NCBI GenBank assembly: GCA_003133425.1
Contig: PKXI01000339.1
Coordinates: 29,504-54,205 of the forward strand
Direction: 5' to 3'
DNA length: 24,702 nucleotides
DNA from: Acidobacteriaceae bacterium
GTDB taxonomy: Bacteria > Acidobacteriota > Terriglobia > Terriglobales > Acidobacteriaceae
The notes beneath the pieces are model-generated. The model had not been told where the DNA came from. It worked only from the letters and a program-made list of their open reading frames with translations, and ran no database searches. This document shows, piece after piece, positions 1 through 8,188 of the stretch. Each line of letters begins with the position of its first letter. The stretch's first letter is position 1. The position numbers and the translations under genes are program-made.

Positions 1-521
1 GGCATCGCGTCGAGGTCTTCGATCTGCGGGCGGTCGGGGTTGTGGATGATCTTTCCGTCCAGCTTGTAGCTGATTCCGAGAATCTCGCTGAGCGGCTTGC
101 CCTGGGCAAACTCGACAACGGAATAATCGAATTCGCGGCGGCAGATGAAGTCCAGGACCGAGCACTCGTTCAGAGCGCGGTCGGGGTCGGTGGTTACCGG
201 TGGGCCGACGAAGGCGATGAGAATTGACGGATTAGCGGCCTTGATGGCTTCGGCGAGGCGCTGGTCGCCTTCCCAGCCCATCGTCGAGGTGAAAAGCACC
301 AGGAACTCGTAGTCCTTGCAGATCTTGATGGTTTCTTCCGCGGAGACATGGTGGGGGGAGGCGTCGAGTACGCGGGAACCCTCCAGCAGGCCAGCCGGGT
401 AGGTGAGCCACACCGGGTACCAGTAGGATTCAATCTCGCGCGTTGCGGGCCAGCGCGAGCTCGCGCCGCCGTCGAAGTTTTCAAACGAGGGTGGGTTCAG
501 GAGAAGTGTTTTCAGGGGCAT
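1..521 (-). CDS. hpnJ: HpnJ, hopanoid biosynthesis radical SAM protein (5' part, runs off left edge)
   Basis: The reverse strand reads open from an ATG at 521 to the window edge, about 173 residues, beginning MPLKTLLLNPPSFENFDGG. This opening, the following SRWPATREIESYWYP stretch, and the later REFDYSVVEFAQGKPL and HNPDRPQIEDLDAM blocks are what I recognise as HpnJ. The visible part corresponds to the N-terminal cobalamin-binding-like region; the radical SAM CxxxCxxC core would lie beyond the edge. In the hopanoid pathway HpnJ is assigned to the ring contraction that makes the cyclitol ether head group of bacteriohopanetetrol, after HpnI and HpnK. An ATG six bases upstream (527) is in frame, but it abuts the AAGGG ribosome site, so 521 is preferred. 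The gene is on the same strand as the export operon at 2056-4319, with a 170-bp gap that could hold its own promoter. Confidence 0.9.
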   Translation of the reverse strand, partial: MPLKTLLLNPPSFENFDGGASSRWPATREIESYWYPVWLTYPAGLLEGSRVLDASPHHVSAEETIKICKDYEFLVLFTSTMGWEGDQRLAEAIKAANPSILIAFVGPPVTTDPDRALNECSVLDFICRREFDYSVVEFAQGKPLSEILGISYKLDGKIIHNPDRPQIEDLDAM

Positions 522-527
522 AGGCAT

Positions 528-534
528 CCCTTTT
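528..534 (-). promoter_or_regulatory. Ribosome binding site of hpnJ
   Basis: The reverse strand reads AAAAGGG here, six bases before the ATG at 521 and directly against the alternative ATG at 527. The spacing favours the 521 start. Confidence 0.5.
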
Positions 535-691
535 ATTCTAACATTCTCGCGGCTTCTGAGCCGATTTCTCTGCGTTTATCTCAGGGCCGCATCTTCCGGG
601 TTGTCGCATTGATTTTGCAGGGTTTACGGGCCGGCCAAAGGCCGCACGCCTGATTTTCTGTTGGCAACTGAGATGCGGCGGGGCCAGGGGC

Positions 692-2056
692 TTATTGCGG
701 CTTGGCGTGGAGCTCGTTCAACCAGTCTTCCATGTGGCCCAACGCCCTGAGCAGATTGAGCCGCGCCTTGCTCAAATCGAATCCGGCGTCGAGCGCGTCC
801 TCGTAGTTCTGCCGCTCGTTGATGCGCGCCTGTTGTTCGGCCTTGGGAGTTAGTTGCGGCGTTGCTCCCTGGCCGGTTCCGGAGCCGTTTCCCAACTCCA
901 GTTGCGCCAGCACGGTCTTTAACTGCGCGTCGGCGATTTGCTGTTTGAGGCTGGCTATCTCGGCCAGAGCATCCAGTTCGCGCAAGCTGCCACTGAGCGT
1001 TGCAATCTCGACATCGTTCTGGCGTTGGGCCTGCTCGGCCTCAACCTTGGAGCGCAGGGCATCGGCTGCAGAGACCTTGGCTTTGGCGCGCAGGGCAAAG
1101 TCGAAAAAGGGAATTGTGAACTGGAGGCCAAAGCTGACGTTGTTGGGGGTGAAGTGGTTGTAATAGGTGCTGTAGCTGTTCAGCTCGTTGGAGTCGTAGT
1201 TGTACACGGCCCCGAAGGCGATCTGAGGCCGGCGCCACGCCAGGTCGTCTCCCCTGGTCTGGAACTGCTTGGAGCGCGCGACCGCATTGGCGGCATCGAT
1301 GCCGAGAGGGCTGCGCGGTACTTCACCCGCAGTGACGGCGGGAATCTCAGGGATGCTTGCGTGGTCCGGGAGAATCGAGTCGGGGGGCATGCCGGTAAAG
1401 GCGGCAAGTTGCTTTGCGAGGGTGCCGGTGCGCGTCTCCAGATGCAGCCGCTTCAGCTTTAATTGCGCTGCTGTCAGTTGCGCCTGCAACAAATCGCTGA
1501 GGGGGTCGACGCCGGCCTCGGTGCGTTGCTGTTCGATCCGAACCAGGTCCGCGGCGAAGGATTCCTGCTGGCGAGCGGCTGCGAGTTCGCGGCTCACGGT
1601 GTCGAGCTCAATGTAGGTAGTGGAGGCATCCAGAGCCACCTGCTCCTTTGCATCCTTGAGATAAAAGTTGGAAGCCTCAAGGCCAGCGCGAGCAGATTTG
1701 GTGTACTGGCGCTGCGAGTAGCTCAGAACCAGCGACTGCATGGAGGCGCTTCCAACCGAGGGCTGGCCGGTGGGGAAACCATGTGAATAGCCGATCTGGG
1801 AGCCGATAACGAAGTTGGGGATATATGCGTCCTCGGTCTGGTCGAGGGAGGCTTGTGCCTTTTGTACATCGGCCTGGGCGAGTTTGACTGAGCTGCTGTT
1901 CTGCTGTGCAAGTTCCACGATGGTGCGCAACGAAACCTGGGCGGAGAGGAGGGCAGGCGCGGTTGCAAGCGCTAATGCGATGACGGCGCACTTGACGACT
2001 CGCATCGAGAATCGGTTTGAGGTGCTGCACGGATTGTTTCCGATCTTCAAATGCAT
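692..2056 (-). CDS. TolC-like outer membrane efflux protein
   Basis: About 454 residues with an N-terminal hydrophobic segment (AVIALALATAPALLSAQ) typical of a signal peptide. A long, Ala/Gln/Leu-rich helical body in two similar halves follows, including LRTIVELAQQNSSSVKLAQA near the start and AQLELGNGSG plus NYEDALDAGFDLSKARLNLLRALG at the end. This is the usual layout of the outer membrane efflux protein family, which forms trimeric channels through the outer membrane. Start choice: an ATG at 2056 has an AGGA at 2060-2063, though spacing is short. A TTG at 2068 and an ATG at 2005 (start of the basic signal peptide region) are alternatives. It is the last gene of an adaptor-TPR-channel operon and starts just after the TPR gene stop. 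The substrate cannot be told from sequence. Confidence 0.88.
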   Translation of the reverse strand: MHLKIGNNPCSTSNRFSMRVVKCAVIALALATAPALLSAQVSLRTIVELAQQNSSSVKLAQADVQKAQASLDQTEDAYIPNFVIGSQIGYSHGFPTGQPSVGSASMQSLVLSYSQRQYTKSARAGLEASNFYLKDAKEQVALDASTTYIELDTVSRELAAARQQESFAADLVRIEQQRTEAGVDPLSDLLQAQLTAAQLKLKRLHLETRTGTLAKQLAAFTGMPPDSILPDHASIPEIPAVTAGEVPRSPLGIDAANAVARSKQFQTRGDDLAWRRPQIAFGAVYNYDSNELNSYSTYYNHFTPNNVSFGLQFTIPFFDFALRAKAKVSAADALRSKVEAEQAQRQNDVEIATLSGSLRELDALAEIASLKQQIADAQLKTVLAQLELGNGSGTGQGATPQLTPKAEQQARINERQNYEDALDAGFDLSKARLNLLRALGHMEDWLNELHAKPQ

Positions 2057-2064
2057 TTTTCCTG

Positions 2065-3078
2065 TCAACGCTTGAAATCCAGTGCGGGCTTGTAGTCATG
2101 GGCCAGTTGGAGTGAGGCTGCAATCTCCCGCTGCGCGCCCGCTGAGTCGCCCATTTGCTTCTTTAGACGTGCCAGCCGCAGGTGAGCCTCAAATGCGGGC
2201 GCCTCCTCGGTCTTTGAAGAGCCGGCCAAATACTCCTCGAGCATCCGGGCCGCGAGCGCGGGATCGCGGTTTGATTCGGTGAGCACGCCTGCTCCATCAT
2301 AGAGAGCCACGTCCGCATGCCTGTCGCGTTCTGCCGCACTCACGCAACTGTGGATCGCCGATTCCATATCCGGCCAGCGTTCCCTTTGGCGATAGAAGCT
2401 GGCCAATGTCGTCCAGTGCAGAGCCGGATGTGGGGAGGCGGCAATTGCGTCCTTGTACTCGCGCTCGGCCGTGCCGTAATCCTTGCGTCCCTCGGCGATG
2501 CGTCCTCGCAACTGGTGGGCACGGGCCACGTCTATTTTGTCCAGTTCCGCGGCCACTTGCTCTGCCTTGCCGGTTCCGCCCCCAACCACCGATGGAGCTT
2601 CCTTGTAAAACTCGCCAAGATCGGTGAGCGCCTCGGCGTTGCGCGGATTGAGCTGTGCCGCTGCTTCAAACTCGCCCCGTACACGCTTGCCGAGTGAAAA
2701 CGCGCTCATGAAGGAAGCACGGCTCGCTTTTTCGCCCAGTGCGCGGCCCAGCCACCAGTGGTAAACGGAGTTCTGACCGTCGAGCTTCACCGCTTGTTCG
2801 CACTCTCGCGCGGCGTCGTCCCACTGCTGCAGCGTGTAGTGAACACGGCATTCCAGGTTTTGAGCCTCGGCCAGCGATGTGCCGCCCTGCGGGAGAGAAT
2901 TGATCAGAGCCAGGGCTTTGTCTGCCTCGCCGGCCTGCAAGGCCTGATTGACCTGGGCGAGCGTCTGTGCCTCTCTTGCTCCCTGCGCGGCTCCCGTGAC
3001 AGTTGCCATTGCTGCCAGCAGCCCCAATGCCACCCCGCGGGCTGGAGCGCACAGTCGCTTTGAGGGACAAGGGATCAC
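2065..3078 (-). CDS. Secreted TPR-repeat protein in export operon
   Basis: A 337-residue protein with a hydrophobic segment near the N-terminus (GVALGLLAAMATVTGAAQGA), so probably exported. It then has several tetratricopeptide-like helical pairs: AEAQNLECRVHYTLQQWDDA, YHWWLGRALG, AEALTDLGEFYKEA, ARAHQLRGRIAEGRKDYGTA and AHLRLARLKKQMGDSAGAQR. TPR arrays are protein-protein scaffolds; no catalytic motif is visible. The GTG at 3078 overlaps the adaptor stop codon (GTGA), with an AAGG seven bases upstream, so translation is probably coupled. A longer frame opens upstream inside the adaptor gene but is less likely. It lies between the adaptor and the outer-membrane channel, so it probably works with that complex in the periplasm; this is inference. 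Confidence 0.8.
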   Translation of the reverse strand: MIPCPSKRLCAPARGVALGLLAAMATVTGAAQGAREAQTLAQVNQALQAGEADKALALINSLPQGGTSLAEAQNLECRVHYTLQQWDDAARECEQAVKLDGQNSVYHWWLGRALGEKASRASFMSAFSLGKRVRGEFEAAAQLNPRNAEALTDLGEFYKEAPSVVGGGTGKAEQVAAELDKIDVARAHQLRGRIAEGRKDYGTAEREYKDAIAASPHPALHWTTLASFYRQRERWPDMESAIHSCVSAAERDRHADVALYDGAGVLTESNRDPALAARMLEEYLAGSSKTEEAPAFEAHLRLARLKKQMGDSAGAQREIAASLQLAHDYKPALDFKR

Positions 3079-4319
3079 CTGACAGCCTTGATCGGAATGC
3101 CTTCCTGCAAGGGCTGTCCGGTGGTTGTTCCAGTTGCCACCCAATCTCCCTCCTTGAGTCCGCTGAGAACCGCCACTCGGGTCAGGTTTACAATTCCGGT
3201 GGTAACCGGCGTGCGCACCAGGCTGTTGCCCACCACTTTGAAGACATAGGGCTGGCCGTTCTGGGACAAGAGCGCTTCGCGCGGAATACTCAGGGCGTTG
3301 GGCTCGCTCGAAGTGGTGACCGTAACGTTTACGTTGGTATCGGGAAGCAAGCCGGCATCTTCATCGTCGATTCCCACCAGCACCACCCCGACGTTCCGCG
3401 TTCCGTAGGTAATTATGGTCACGGGCGCGCGCTCAATGTGTCCATGCCACTCCTGGCCGGGTTTTGCATCCCATTTGACGAGGATCTTCTGGCCGACTTC
3501 CAGCCGGCCAATGTCCGGCTCGTCGAAATAGGCTCTTACGCGCTCATCGGACAGGTCCGCCATTTGCAGCAGCAATTTGCCCTGCTCGGCATACTCAGTG
3601 CGCGTGGCATCTACGCTATATACCGTTCCCGCCACTGGTGCGCGGAGAGCTGTTTGAGCTACCACCTGCCGCGCGGCCGTAAGACTTGCCTCGGCGTCGG
3701 CAACCGCTGCCTGAGCCCGCGCCACCTCTGCGGGCGAGTAGCGGCTATTCGCGCTGGTTTCGGATGCGTGCAGGCTGGCTTCCGCTGTTTGAAGACGTTG
3801 CCGCGCCGCACTTACCTCGCTGGCCGAGGCCGCTCCGGTCGAGTTCAACTTGATGAGCGCATCCAGATCGTGTTGTGCCTGGTCGCGCTCCAGCCGCGTA
3901 CGAGCAATGTCGCCGGCCGCCAACTGTTGCTGCTCCTGGGTTCCGTTGTGGGTAGCTGCATCCAGCGCTGCCTGGGCCGACTTTACGCCGCTCTCTGCCG
4001 TGGCCTCACGGGCTCGCGCATCCACGTCGCTCAACAGCATGAGCAGCGTGCCGGCCTTGACCTTGTCGCCGGCCTGCACATAAACGGTCTTCACCGTGGT
4101 GGCAAGTGGGCTGTAGAACTGGAAGTTCACTTCTGGCTCGACGCGGCCGTTGGTGCTTATCGTGTTCCGCAGTATCTCGTGCCCGACCTGCTCTTCGCGG
4201 ACCTCAAGCCGGTCACGAAGCATGTATCGCGTCGTGAAGAACACGATGACAAGTACGATAGCGAGACCTCTCCAAAGCCAGAGACGGAGCCGGGTCGATT
4301 GCTTTTTCTCTTCAGCCAT
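3075..4319 (-). CDS. Periplasmic adaptor (HlyD/RND-type membrane fusion protein)
   Basis: A 414-residue protein starting MAEEKKQSTRLRLWLWRG, with one N-terminal membrane anchor (about residues 14-32, LAIVLVIVFF). A lipoyl-like half motif follows (FQFYSPLATTVKTVYVQAGDKVKAGTLL is split by family logic into SPLATTVKTVYVQAGDKV and the rest). An Ala/Gln-rich coiled-coil hairpin spans about residues 105-205. The second lipoyl half (LRAPVAGTVYSVDATRTEYA) and a beta-barrel with the C-terminal proximal domain (VFKVVGNSLVRTPVTTGI, VLSGLKEGDWVATG) complete it. This is the standard order for adaptors linking an inner-membrane pump to a TolC channel. First gene of a three-gene minus-strand operon, and divergent from queF with a 109-bp gap. 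No pump gene (RND or MacB-like) lies beside it. Confidence 0.9.
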   Translation of the reverse strand: MAEEKKQSTRLRLWLWRGLAIVLVIVFFTTRYMLRDRLEVREEQVGHEILRNTISTNGRVEPEVNFQFYSPLATTVKTVYVQAGDKVKAGTLLMLLSDVDARAREATAESGVKSAQAALDAATHNGTQEQQQLAAGDIARTRLERDQAQHDLDALIKLNSTGAASASEVSAARQRLQTAEASLHASETSANSRYSPAEVARAQAAVADAEASLTAARQVVAQTALRAPVAGTVYSVDATRTEYAEQGKLLLQMADLSDERVRAYFDEPDIGRLEVGQKILVKWDAKPGQEWHGHIERAPVTIITYGTRNVGVVLVGIDDEDAGLLPDTNVNVTVTTSSEPNALSIPREALLSQNGQPYVFKVVGNSLVRTPVTTGIVNLTRVAVLSGLKEGDWVATGTTTGQPLQEGIPIKAVR

Positions 4320-4428
4320 TTATGTAACCAGAGCCAGTATATAGGACTCAATAACATGGCTTCGAGAAGCGGAAAAATTGCATGGACGTTGTGAACGGCA
4401 CAATCCTCCGGCCCCGTACAATAACGGT

Positions 4429-4827
4429 ATGGTTTTGAATCCACGCTACACCGACGAACATGCCAAAGCGGGCCTTGATTTTGCATTTCCAGCCATTGAA
4501 ACGTGGCAGAACCAGTTTCCGGGCTATGAAATCCTGATCGACGACCCGGAATTGACCTCCGTGTGCCCCAAAACCGGCCTGCCGGACTTCGGCATCCTCA
4601 CGATCCGGTACATGCCGCGCGAGCGTTGCCTGGAACTGAAGTCGCTGAAAGAGTACCTATTCAGTTACCGCAACCTGGGCATCTTTCAGGAAAACATCGT
4701 CAACCAGGTGCTGGAAGACGTGGTTAAGGCCTGCGATCCGGTGTGGGCTGTTGTTCGCGGGGAGTTCCGGCCGCGCGGGGGGATTGGGACCACCGTGGAA
4801 GCACGCTGGCCGCGGCCGGCGGCCTGA
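4429..4827 (+). CDS. queF: NADPH-dependent 7-cyano-7-deazaguanine reductase (preQ0 reductase)
   Basis: A 132-residue protein of the short, unimodular QueF type. It reduces the nitrile of preQ0 to the amine preQ1 in the cytoplasm, a step in making the queuosine tRNA base. Visible hallmarks are the SVCPKTGLPDFG block with the catalytic Cys46 and Asp53, the QueF motif ELKSLKEY at 69-76 (NADPH binding), and FQEN with Glu88 for substrate recognition. The start MVLNPRYTDEH was chosen over an in-frame ATG 51 bp upstream because family members begin close to this point. No strong ribosome site is seen. No other queuosine gene is adjacent. It is divergent from the adaptor gene. Confidence 0.93.
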   Translation: MVLNPRYTDEHAKAGLDFAFPAIETWQNQFPGYEILIDDPELTSVCPKTGLPDFGILTIRYMPRERCLELKSLKEYLFSYRNLGIFQENIVNQVLEDVVKACDPVWAVVRGEFRPRGGIGTTVEARWPRPAA

Positions 4828-4946
4828 TCGCTCCTGGAAGCAGTAGGCCGTCGATAGCCCGCTGTGATATTCGTTGCCTCTCCCAATGACTTCGGAACTT
4901 ATTGACGAATTATTCTGGAGTCTGCGGAAGAGTTCGAAAGCCAATA

Positions 4947-5030
4947 CCTCGGGGGCTAAAGCCCAGTCGATTTTTGCTCCGTCGATGGCGTGGCGACCCA
5001 CAGGGTACCCCGGCCACGCCCTTTCAAAGC
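4947..5030 (+). repeat. Dispersed intergenic palindromic repeat, copy 1 (variant type)
   Basis: The copy begins with a GGGGGCTAAAGCCC unit, related to the units at 11563 and 18368. A larger stem follows: GGCGTGGC at 4987-4994 pairs with GCCACGCC at 5013-5020, and the copy ends in CTTTCAAAGC. It sits between queF and the MFS gene and overlaps the open frame upstream of the MFS gene's likely start, which argues against the earliest possible start of that gene. Confidence 0.6.
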
Positions 5031-5081
5031 CTGGTGTACTACACCGGTATTTCAACAGGTTCCCAGCGAGACCAGACCGAC

Positions 5082-6332
5082 TTGTCCACTGCGCCTTCAT
5101 CGTTCCGTGCCCGCCTCAATCCCGCCCTCGGGACGTTTCTGCTGCTCATTGGGCTGAACCTGCTCAACTTCATCGACCGCTACATACTGCCGGGCGCGCA
5201 GCCTCTCATCCAGCGCGAGTTTCATGCAACAGACCAGCAGATGGGCGCACTTACCACGGCGATGTTTTTCTTTTACATGTTGGCCGCGCCCCTCACGGGC
5301 TGGCTCGGTGATCGCTACCGCCGCAAGCCGCTCATTATTGCGGGCGCGGTTCTCTGGAGCTTTGCGACGCTGGCCACGGTATGGGTCCACAGCTACTGGA
5401 CCTTCTATGCTCGCCAGGGGCTGGTGGGGATAGGGGAGGCTACCTTCAGCATCTTTGCCCCGGCCGTGCTAGCGGACTTCTATCCGGAACGCGACCGCAA
5501 CCGCATCCTCTCCATCTTCTACCTCGCGATTCCTGTAGGCGCCGCTCTCGGCTACCTGGCGGGCGGGGAACTGGGTACGACGTGGGGCTGGCGCGCTCCG
5601 TTTTTCATCTGTGCGATTCCCGGCTTCGTGATTGCGGGGCTCTACGCGGGCTTTGGCCGCGAGCCAGTGCGGGGGGCTTCGGATCACGTCCGCTCGACTA
5701 CCGACCGCGCGACTGTCTTCGGAATTTTTCGCAATCCGGCCTTTCTGACTGCGACCATGGGCCTAGCCACACTGACCTTCGCGATGGGCGGGATTTCCGC
5801 ATGGATGCCCACATTTCTGCATCGCAATGTCGGCCTCTCGGTAGCCAACGCCAGCCTTACAGTCGGCGCCATCACTGTGGTAGACGGCATTGCAGGAACC
5901 CTCACCGGCGGCTGGATTGCGCAGATCTGGCTGCGCACCAACTACCGCGCGCTTTACCTGCTCTCATTCTGGAGCGTGCTGCTGACGCTGCCGTGTGGCG
6001 CGATGATCTTCTTTGGTCCACGCGCGTGGACGATCCCTTCGTTATTTGCGGCGGAGTTCTTTCTCTTCCTCAACACGGGGCCGCTGAACGCGGCCATCGT
6101 GAACTCGGTTTCCGCTCCGGTGCGCGCTACTGCAATCTCCGTCAACCTCTTCTGCATTCACTTTTTCGGAGACACGTTCTCTCCGCAGATTATCGGCGCC
6201 ATATCGGATCACTCGAATCTCAGCATCGGGCTTGGCGCAACGCTGATCTTCCTGGTCATCTCCGCGCTGATTCTGCGAGCGGGTGTGCGATGTGCGCCTC
6301 CGCTGGAAGAACAAATTCAGCCCGGAGCTTGA
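5082..6332 (+). CDS. Spinster-like MFS transporter
   Basis: About 416 residues with 12 predicted membrane segments. Strong major facilitator features are the loop 2-3 motif GWLGDRYRRKPL, the RQGLVGIGEATFSIFAPAVLADF stretch (split: RQGLVGIGEATFS, then APAVLADF), and FYLAIPVGAALGYLAGG. The NFIDRYIL opening and the GEA...AP...FY.AIP.G..LGY pattern match the Spinster (Spns) branch, whose animal members move lysolipids and sphingolipids; bacterial substrates are mostly unknown. The start is uncertain. The frame is open back to 4902, but that part overlaps an intergenic repeat, so I use the TTG at 5082 (STAPSSFRARLNPALG). A GTG at 5034 is also possible. The glycosyltransferase starts 15 bp after the stop, suggesting an operon. 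Confidence 0.85.
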   Translation: MSTAPSSFRARLNPALGTFLLLIGLNLLNFIDRYILPGAQPLIQREFHATDQQMGALTTAMFFFYMLAAPLTGWLGDRYRRKPLIIAGAVLWSFATLATVWVHSYWTFYARQGLVGIGEATFSIFAPAVLADFYPERDRNRILSIFYLAIPVGAALGYLAGGELGTTWGWRAPFFICAIPGFVIAGLYAGFGREPVRGASDHVRSTTDRATVFGIFRNPAFLTATMGLATLTFAMGGISAWMPTFLHRNVGLSVANASLTVGAITVVDGIAGTLTGGWIAQIWLRTNYRALYLLSFWSVLLTLPCGAMIFFGPRAWTIPSLFAAEFFLFLNTGPLNAAIVNSVSAPVRATAISVNLFCIHFFGDTFSPQIIGAISDHSNLSIGLGATLIFLVISALILRAGVRCAPPLEEQIQPGA

Positions 6333-6347
6333 TGCGGTAAACAACGG

Positions 6348-7607
6348 ATGGGTTGGGCTGTTCGCGCGGCCGCCGCTTTCAGCGATACTTGCAGAATGGT
6401 TTCGGCAAACCTAGCGGGACAGATATTTCTGGGCTTGAGTTGGCTGCTGGCGCTTGCCTGGCTTTGGCATGCCGTCGCGTGCCTGCGGGGAATGGCTACG
6501 TTGCCCGACCTGACTCGCATCGATGCAGGCTCGCTGCCTCCGATTCCTTCCGGCGATGGACCCGATCTCACCGTTGTTGTTCCGGCGTGCAATGAAGAGA
6601 GTTCCATCAAGGCCACGCTTCGGTCGCTGCTTGCTTCAAACGGATTGCGGCTTCAGATCATCGCTGTCAACGACCGTTCCAGCGACAGGACTGGAGAACG
6701 CATGGACGAGGTTGCGGCGGATGTCGCGGGCTGCGCCGGTCCGCATAGCCTGCAGGTGATGCACATCAGCGAACTGCCTGCCGGCTGGCTGGGCAAGCCG
6801 CATGCGATGGCCATGGGGGCGCAGCAAGCTGCATCGCCCTGGCTGCTGTTTACTGATGGCGATGTGATCTTCGATCCCCAGACGCTTGAACTTGCGGTTC
6901 GCCATGCGCAGGCTGAGAAGGCGGACCATCTGGTAGTGGTGCCGACGGTGATCCTGAAGACGTGGAGCGAGGCCGCGATGCTCGGCGTGATGAACGTTCT
7001 GGGCGGATGGACAATTCGCCTATGGAAGGTCGCGGACCCTCGCGCGCGGGACTCTATCGGTGTCGGCGGCTTCAATCTCATTCGCCGCGATGTTTATACG
7101 AGGCTGGGCGGTTTTGAGCGTCTGCGGATGGAGGTGGTGGATGACCTGCGTCTTGGCTGGATCGTGAAGCGTGGTGGCTATGCACAGCGCATCGCAGTCG
7201 GTCCGCATTTGGTGCGCATCCGTTGGCTGCAGGGCGCTCTGGGAGTGGTGCACCTGGCGGAGAAGAACGGTTTTGCGGTGTATCGCTACCGCGTCTGGCT
7301 TACTTTGCTTGCCAGCCTTGGACTGGCCGTACAGATCGTCTGGCCGCTGCTGGCCATTGCAGCAGGGGGGTGGGCGCTCGCGGCTGGACTGCTTACTTAT
7401 GTGTCCATTGCGCTGACCTTTCAGGCCAATCGCCGCGAGACGCTGGTGTCTCCGTGGCTGGCTATTTTCTTTGCTCCGGCGACGGCGGTGGTGCTCTACG
7501 CGCTTCTACGCTCGATGGTTCTGGCGCTGGTGCGAAACGGAGTGGACTGGCGCGGCACACGCTATCCGTTGGACGAACTTCGACGGCACGCCGGACGGGG
7601 GTTCTGA
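6348..7607 (+). CDS. Membrane-anchored family 2 glycosyltransferase
   Basis: Up to 419 residues. One N-terminal membrane helix (about 22-45) precedes a GT-A catalytic domain: PDLTVVVPACNEESS (72-86), VNDRSSDRTG, the DxD metal/nucleotide site TDGD at 169-172, VVDDLRLGW (263-271) supplying the likely catalytic base, and RIRW at 290-293. Two to three C-terminal membrane helices follow (315-390). The LPAGWLGKPHAMA block and the overall layout resemble lipid glycosyltransferases such as the carotenoid CrtQ and hopene-associated HpnB groups, so a lipid acceptor is likely; the exact substrate is not determinable. An ATG at 6396 just before the first helix is an alternative start, and neither has a strong ribosome site. 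It follows the Spinster-like transporter closely. Confidence 0.85.
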   Translation: MGWAVRAAAAFSDTCRMVSANLAGQIFLGLSWLLALAWLWHAVACLRGMATLPDLTRIDAGSLPPIPSGDGPDLTVVVPACNEESSIKATLRSLLASNGLRLQIIAVNDRSSDRTGERMDEVAADVAGCAGPHSLQVMHISELPAGWLGKPHAMAMGAQQAASPWLLFTDGDVIFDPQTLELAVRHAQAEKADHLVVVPTVILKTWSEAAMLGVMNVLGGWTIRLWKVADPRARDSIGVGGFNLIRRDVYTRLGGFERLRMEVVDDLRLGWIVKRGGYAQRIAVGPHLVRIRWLQGALGVVHLAEKNGFAVYRYRVWLTLLASLGLAVQIVWPLLAIAAGGWALAAGLLTYVSIALTFQANRRETLVSPWLAIFFAPATAVVLYALLRSMVLALVRNGVDWRGTRYPLDELRRHAGRGF

Positions 7608-7636
7608 TCTGGGTGTGCGGGAATCAGATTCGGCGG

Positions 7637-8155
7637 CTATTTCGCCGGACGCGTCTCCTGATCGCGCGTATTCATGAATGCGCGCCGGCCGCCCTGTGAG
7701 CGGAGATTGGGATCGGAGACAGCGGGACGGGTATCTTCGGCATTGAATCCGTGTGCCAGCCGCGGGTTTGGCTTGAACTTCGGAGGGCCGCCGTAAAACT
7801 GCCGCGCATTACTCAGCATCATCCCGGAGCGTCCGTGCATGGGCTGCACGGTTCCGCGGATATGCACGTTCATGTCTTTGTACTTTCGCAGTTCGCCGAC
7901 ATCGTCGCGATCTTCCCTGAGACTCACGATGGTAAAGCGGCACGCATCGTCGGGTGTCTCCGGGGTGCACACATCGAGAAATCGTGTTCCATTGGACAAT
8001 TCCACTACGTCAAAGACATGGGCGGTGACGCAGACGTCTTTATTAAGCAGTTTCGACGCCTGATCGGCGGTGAGGCAGGGCTTTGTGCCGGCATAGGCTA
8101 TGGCGGGCAAAGCGAAAACTAACTGCGCGAATAAACCAATCCGCCGAAGGGCCAT
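7637..8155 (-). CDS. Small secreted protein of unknown function, possible OB-fold
   Basis: A 172-residue protein starting MALRRIGLFAQLVFALPAIAYA, a clear signal peptide. The mature part has a ADQASKLLNKDVCVTAHVFDV segment (start at ADQASKLLNK) and TRFLDVCTPETPDDACRF, followed by VHIRGTVQPMHGRSGMML. The alternating strands with G-x-V-x near the end are reminiscent of a small OB-like beta barrel, but I cannot assign a family. Four Cys remain after the signal peptide and could form disulphides. The C-terminal 40 residues are basic and low in structure. A GTG four codons upstream (8167) is an alternative start. It converges with the glycosyltransferase (29 bp between ends). Confidence 0.7.
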   Translation of the reverse strand: MALRRIGLFAQLVFALPAIAYAGTKPCLTADQASKLLNKDVCVTAHVFDVVELSNGTRFLDVCTPETPDDACRFTIVSLREDRDDVGELRKYKDMNVHIRGTVQPMHGRSGMMLSNARQFYGGPPKFKPNPRLAHGFNAEDTRPAVSDPNLRSQGGRRAFMNTRDQETRPAK

Positions 8156-8188
8156 GGCGAGTCTCACGGGAGGGTTGCACTTAAAGTT

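Noticed and set aside
3003..4394. Long plus-strand open frame (463 residues) opposite the adaptor gene
   Set aside because: It is the complement of a well-supported adaptor gene with clear lipoyl and coiled-coil features; the plus translation has no recognisable domain.
5381..6340. Plus-strand open frame of 319 residues inside the MFS gene
   Set aside because: Shifted-frame shadow: Arg/His/Ser-rich translation with no membrane segments, while the MFS frame has 12.
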